Assembly: GCF_027531905.1 (NCBI RefSeq)
Contig: NZ_JAPZSU010000024.1
Coordinates: 1-61,744, forward strand
Source: Flavobacterium sp.
GTDB lineage: Bacteria > Bacteroidota > Bacteroidia > Flavobacteriales > Flavobacteriaceae
DNA length: 61,744 nucleotides
Direction of reading: 5' to 3'
Below the pieces are notes generated by a model. That model ran no database searches and was not told where the DNA came from. It saw only the letters and a program-made list of their open reading frames with translations. Below, one piece after another: positions 57,980 through 61,744 of the stretch. Made by a program: the position numbers and the translations under genes. Within the stretch, counting starts at the first letter, position 1. Each line of letters begins with the position of its first letter.

Positions 57980-60097
57980 ATGAAAAAGAGTATAGCGGTT
58001 ATTATCTTGTTATTGCCAGTATTTACAGGCTATTCCCAGCAAAAGGTACAAGATTCGCTTCAGGCTAATCCGTTGCAAGAAATTGTGGTGACCGGACAAA
58101 TAGAACCCCAGTCTTTGAGAAAATCGGTTTTCAATGTTCGGGTGATTTCGAGTCAGGATATCAAAAATTTAGCTGCGAATAACTTGGCGGACGTTTTGAA
58201 TCAATATTTGAACATTACTGTAAGACCCAGCAGTTCCGATGGTCGTTCTACTGTTTCTTTATTTGGTTTAGACGGGCAGTATTTCAAGATATTGGTCGAC
58301 AACATTCCATTAATCGGAGAGGCGGGTTTGGGGAATAACGCCGATTTGTCTCAGATTAATTTGGACGACATCGAACAAATCGAAATCATTGAAGGCTCGA
58401 TGGGCGTGACGCACGGTGCCAATGCCGTAAGCGGTGTGCTCAACATTATTACCAAAAAAGGGTCGCGCTACAAATGGAGTTTGCGCGCCACAACCCAAGA
58501 AGAATCGGTTCATAACGAATTCGCTCTTTTTGACAAAGGACGTCACATTCAGGCTTTGGCACTTTCTTATGCGCCCAACGAAAGATGGTTTTTTAATGCA
58601 TCGGTGAATCGAAACGATTTTCAAGGTTTTTTGGATGGCAAAAAAGGGAAGGATTATTTCGAAAATGATGCTACGCGAGGCTATCGCTGGTTGCCCAAAG
58701 AACAATGGAATGCTACCACGATGTTGGGCTACCAAAAGAATGCTTTTCGAATGTTTTATAAGTTCCAATGGCTCAACGAGCGTGTCGATTTTTACAACAG
58801 CACGGTGCAGTCGGGCTATTCACCAACGCTTGGTTCTTACCGCTATGCTATGGACAAAAGGTATTGGACGCAACGATTTTTCCACAATTGGAATGCATCT
58901 GGAAAACTAGAAAACGGAATGAGTTATACCGTTTCGCTTTCGCATCAAAAACAACAACGCGACACCGAAGACTTTAGGTACTATCTTTTTACACAGCAGG
59001 AAAAGGAAGCCGTGAGACAAAAGGACCAAGCGATGGAAGTGTTGTATAGCACCGGAACGCTCAGTAATTTTTTCAAAAGCAAGAAAATAGATGTGCAATT
59101 GGGTTATGAAGTGGTGAGCAATTTGGGCTATTCTTTGGTGCAAGAAGGCAACAATCTATTTGTTCCGATAGCGAAACGCTTGAACAATTACGATTGGTTT
59201 ATGAGTTCCGAAATCAAAGCGACGCCTTCTTTTTCTATTCGTCCCGGAGTTCGCTATTCTATTCAATCGCAATTTGATAATCAATATGCGACTTCCTTGG
59301 GCTTGCGTTATTTGTTGCCAAAAGGAATAGAACTACGCACTTCTTTAGGGCAATCTTTCAGAACGCCAACATTCGAAGAATTGTACACCAAACAAATTTT
59401 TGATGGGCATCATTTTACAGGCAATGAAAATCTGATTCCAGAAACCAGTTGGTCTTACGAAATGAGCGCTAAGAAAACATCATTTTTGGATTCGGGGCTT
59501 CAAGTGGCGCATACGTTTACCGCCAATTATCTCAAAGTCGACGACCGTATCGATATGGCACTGGCGCGATTCAATGCCGAAACCGGCAATCCCGAATACG
59601 AATACATCAACATCAGCCGCTATCAAATGTGGAATGTTGCGACCACGAATCAGTTCAAGGGCAAGAATTGGCTGTTCAATTTGGGGGCTTCTTTGGTAGG
59701 TGTTTCCCAAAAAATCGACAATCAAGTTTTTGTGTCAGATGACCGATTTTTGTACACCATCAATGCCAATACCAGTGTATCGTATACTGTACCCAAATGG
59801 AAAACGATTGTTTCGGCCTACTACAAATACAGCGGAAAAACCCAGCAATTTATAGAAAGTAGCAATGCCTATGTGATTTCCGAAATAGACGATAGCCATT
59901 GGTTGGACGCGACCATTCAGAAGAATTTTTTCAGCAATACACTCGAAACGACTATAGGCGCGAGAAACTTGTTCGACATCAAAAATATCAATCAAACTAG
60001 AACCTCGGAAGGCGCAGGACACGCCACATCCAACCAAGTTATGCTGGCTTACGGACGTTCTTTTTTTGTAAAACTGACCTATAACCTTAATCTTTAA
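57980..60097 (+). CDS. TonB-dependent heme receptor (HmuR-like)
   Basis: 705 residues. Signal peptide MKKSIAVIILLLPVFTGYSQ, a TonB box-like region LQEIVVTGQIEPQSL, plug motifs (RSTVSLFGLDGQYFKILVDN, GSMGVTHGANAVSGVLNIIT) and a barrel with the heme-receptor-like FRTPTFEELYTKQIFDGHHF (FRAP/NPNL-type region), ending SFFVKLTYNLNL. It is followed after 16 bases by a HmuY gene, the classical HmuRY pair for heme capture. Two iron-type operators lie upstream. Confidence 0.88.
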   Translation: MKKSIAVIILLLPVFTGYSQQKVQDSLQANPLQEIVVTGQIEPQSLRKSVFNVRVISSQDIKNLAANNLADVLNQYLNITVRPSSSDGRSTVSLFGLDGQYFKILVDNIPLIGEAGLGNNADLSQINLDDIEQIEIIEGSMGVTHGANAVSGVLNIITKKGSRYKWSLRATTQEESVHNEFALFDKGRHIQALALSYAPNERWFFNASVNRNDFQGFLDGKKGKDYFENDATRGYRWLPKEQWNATTMLGYQKNAFRMFYKFQWLNERVDFYNSTVQSGYSPTLGSYRYAMDKRYWTQRFFHNWNASGKLENGMSYTVSLSHQKQQRDTEDFRYYLFTQQEKEAVRQKDQAMEVLYSTGTLSNFFKSKKIDVQLGYEVVSNLGYSLVQEGNNLFVPIAKRLNNYDWFMSSEIKATPSFSIRPGVRYSIQSQFDNQYATSLGLRYLLPKGIELRTSLGQSFRTPTFEELYTKQIFDGHHFTGNENLIPETSWSYEMSAKKTSFLDSGLQVAHTFTANYLKVDDRIDMALARFNAETGNPEYEYINISRYQMWNVATTNQFKGKNWLFNLGASLVGVSQKIDNQVFVSDDRFLYTINANTSVSYTVPKWKTIVSAYYKYSGKTQQFIESSNAYVISEIDDSHWLDATIQKNFFSNTLETTIGARNLFDIKNINQTRTSEGAGHATSNQVMLAYGRSFFVKLTYNLNL

Positions 60098-60113
60098 TAT
60101 AAATCAAATTGTT

Positions 60114-61202
60114 ATGCAAAAAACCTTTTTAATTTTAGCCTTAGCCTTAGCTACCTTAAGCTCTTGTTCCAACGATGACGAAGGGAACAAACCAGAAATT
60201 CCTTCCTTAGGAGCGATTTTGCAACCCGCAGTCGGTGGGCCGAATCAGCCGAATCAAGTCTATGTAGATTTGAGCACCAGCAAAAGCGATGCGATTCCGA
60301 GAGGGTCTTGGGATTTTGGATTTTCGACGGGTGCAGAATACCGAGTAATTCTTAACGGAGCTTTAAAAATGGCCGTGAAAAAACTAGAAACTACTGACAT
60401 TACCTTGCCTCAAACGGCAGATGCTGCTGTGGCAGTTGGCGGAGGAACAACTTTGGCCAGCAATGGTTTTGTCGATAATCCAACGGGTGTTTTAGAAGGA
60501 GCGGGAGCAGGAGTAGGAACGGCCATCGCTGCGGTTGCTGCCAACGATGCCGAGAACAAAGTCTATTTGGTCAATCTAGGTTTTGCAGTTTCGACCACTA
60601 CGCCGGGCGTTGGCTCGGTGAGCCTTGACGGCGAAGCGAGAGGCTGGAAAAAAATCAGAATACTACGCAACGGAAACGGCTACAAAATCCAATATGCGGA
60701 TTTGAGTGCCACTACTTTTACAGAAAAAACCATTGCCAAAGACAGCAATTTCAATTTTACGTTTTTCAGTTTGGCCGAAGGCAAAACAGTAACGGTCGAG
60801 CCACAAAAAACCAAGTGGGATTTGAATTTTACGCCTTTCACCAATTATTTGCCAACAGGAGCAGCAGAGGTAACCTATGGCTATTCCGATTTTATCGTAA
60901 CAAACAGATTGGGCGGCACACAAGCCTACCAAGTTTTGGTGGCCGAGGGTAGCAGCTATGCTGATTTTACCTTGGCAAAAGTAGTAGAAGATAAATTTAC
61001 AACCTCCAAAACCGATCAAAGAATCATAGGCTCCAACTGGAGAAGCGGTGGCGGACCAACTACCTTACCGAGCGTGAGAACAGACCGTTTCTATGTGGTC
61101 AAAGATGCCGCTTCCAACTACTACAAAGTGCGCTTCCTCGCGATGAGCAACGAAGCGGGACTAAGAGGAAATCCTACGTTCGAGTATGCCAAATTACAGT
61201 AA
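60114..61202 (+). CDS. hmuY: HmuY-family heme-binding lipoprotein
   Basis: 362 residues. Lipobox LATLSSCSNDDE; acidic residues after the Cys suggest surface display. The HmuY fold is marked by QVYVDLSTSKSDAIPRGSWD, then FGFSTGAEYRVILNG, TDQRIIGSNWRSGGGPTT and DRFYVVKDAASNYYKVRFLA. HmuY takes heme from host or environmental hemoproteins and passes it to HmuR. A Gly/Ala-rich insert (residues about 125-150) is longer than in the Porphyromonas protein. The gene ends the operon. Confidence 0.9.
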   Translation: MQKTFLILALALATLSSCSNDDEGNKPEIPSLGAILQPAVGGPNQPNQVYVDLSTSKSDAIPRGSWDFGFSTGAEYRVILNGALKMAVKKLETTDITLPQTADAAVAVGGGTTLASNGFVDNPTGVLEGAGAGVGTAIAAVAANDAENKVYLVNLGFAVSTTTPGVGSVSLDGEARGWKKIRILRNGNGYKIQYADLSATTFTEKTIAKDSNFNFTFFSLAEGKTVTVEPQKTKWDLNFTPFTNYLPTGAAEVTYGYSDFIVTNRLGGTQAYQVLVAEGSSYADFTLAKVVEDKFTTSKTDQRIIGSNWRSGGGPTTLPSVRTDRFYVVKDAASNYYKVRFLAMSNEAGLRGNPTFEYAKLQ

Positions 61203-61260
61203 ACACAAACTATAACTGTCTAAAATTGTAGTTACGTTTTTTTATTTTGTTGTTGTTAGT

Positions 61261-61290
61261 CAAAAGGTTGCTTCGGCGGCCTTTTGTGTT
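61261..61290 (+). terminator. possible terminator after hmuY
   Basis: CAAAAGG (61261-61267) pairs with CCTTTTG (61280-61286). The T run after it is weak. Confidence 0.45.
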
Positions 61291-61337
61291 TTGGGATAGC
61301 GTCTCCTAAAGTGATGAAATCGTTTTTTTAGGAGCTA

Positions 61338-61497
61338 CTCCTGCTGTCCGTTATAATCTCCGCCTCGCGTGGCTTTTTGGGCTAGGCCGCAAAGGAGTCC
61401 CGAAGCGTCGGGACTGGTCGCTCTTTCCGTCCTGCCCAAAAATAGCCACCCGAGCCAGAGGATTTCCACTCCCATCAGGGCAAGGAACGTTAGCGCG
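61338..61497 (+). repeat. variable-stem dispersed element, copy 6 (long stem)
   Basis: Arms CTCCTGCTGTCCGTTATAAT and GAGGATTTCCACTCCCATCA flank a long stem (GTGGCTTTTTGGGC / GCCCAAAAATAGCCAC) with a branched interior. GGAACGTTAGCGCGA follows, as in copy 4. Confidence 0.75.
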
Positions 61498-61538
61498 ATA
61501 AAAATCCAATTTTTGCGGGAGCTGCTCCCCTCTAGAGA

Positions 61539-61744
61539 CTACCGTCTGGACACATCTTTTGATAGACCACAGATGACACGGATTAAACGGATTTAAACCA
61601 ATAAATTTGTTGTCTTTTAAAATAATGTGTTGAAAAAACATTAAGTTTTATAAATAATATTATTAATATACAACCAAAAATCGGCGATAATCTGCCTAAT
61701 CTGCGTGCCATTTTAACATAAAAATATTTGTGTCCAGACGGTAG
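61539..61744. mobile_element. 206-bp element with 16-bp terminal inverted repeats (MITE-like)
   Basis: CTACCGTCTGGACACA (61539-61554) and its perfect inverse TGTGTCCAGACGGTAG (61729-61744, window edge). The interior has no open frame and contains CGGATTAAACGGATTTAAA and ATCTGCGTGCC, common flavobacterial intergenic words. It cuts a CACACCCC-type repeat after CTCCCCTCTAGAGA (compare 49411-49424). The element ends exactly at the window edge, so target duplication cannot be seen. Confidence 0.65.

Noticed and set aside
1..61744. tRNA or rRNA genes, B12 or other classical riboswitches, replication origin
   Set aside because: No cloverleaf, rRNA segment, known riboswitch core or dnaA-box cluster was recognised by eye; a covariance-model scan would be needed to be sure.

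Overview
The window reads as chromosomal DNA of a Flavobacterium-like member of the Bacteroidota. It is AT-rich. Promoters carry the Bacteroidota -7 element TAnnTTTG, often 18-20 bases after a TTG. Leaders are A-rich without clear Shine-Dalgarno sites. There are three TonB-dependent receptors, several lipoproteins with Asp/Ser-rich residues after the lipid Cys, and families typical of Flavobacteriaceae (DUF6607, DUF6686, HmuY, MesX/DUF1852, a GNAT-nitrilase fusion). No rRNA, tRNA or CRISPR array was seen.

Layout. 1-9.3 kb: the tail of an unknown gene and an IS3 transposase remnant, then housekeeping genes (asd, a HAD phosphatase, a CAT-like protein, ferritin, a small Cys/Lys-rich protein, HRDC protein, ssb, a membrane protein, a GNAT-nitrilase fusion). 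9.3-10.75 kb: a repeat-rich island around a DUF559 endonuclease whose last residues and stop codon are encoded by the surrounding repeat. 10.75-25.5 kb: Zn-ribbon protein, M28 peptidase, a likely catabolic operon (two outer-membrane barrels plus two paralogous amidohydrolase lipoproteins), epimerase, EamA exporter, S9 peptidase, AAA/DUF4143 ATPase and a YbjQ protein. 25.5-29 kb: M13 peptidase and SCO1.

29.3-49.3 kb is a metal-homeostasis region: feoA-feoB, a FecA-like receptor, a FeoB-associated Cys-rich peptide, a DtxR/MntR-family regulator, an NRAMP-Usp fusion, a Fur-family (Zur-like) regulator, a MerC-like protein, the folate-independent methionine synthase pair mesD/mesX, two decayed PTPS/QueD copies, a COG0523 zinc GTPase broken by two in-frame stops, a lipoprotein gene with an early stop, an AztD-like zinc metallochaperone lipoprotein and a TonB receptor. 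Two operator families tie this together. A TTTAGA-N4-TCTAAA-like element lies in front of feoA, both receptors here, mntH, the heme locus at 58 kb and the small gene at 5.3 kb. A GCAACA-T-TGTTGC-like element lies between the Fur-family gene and the MerC gene, and over the COG0523 promoter.

49.3-56.4 kb is accessory: repeats, a PIN-like protein, a propeller lipoprotein, a ParDE module, a hydrolase, a small membrane protein, duplicated repeat blocks and a GNAT enzyme. 56.6-61.2 kb is a divergent heme-uptake locus (DUF6686-DUF6607 against a TonB receptor and HmuY). The right edge is a short element with 16-bp terminal inverted repeats that appears to interrupt one of the dispersed repeats.

All family assignments come from reading the translated sequence and from knowledge of the families; no database search was run.
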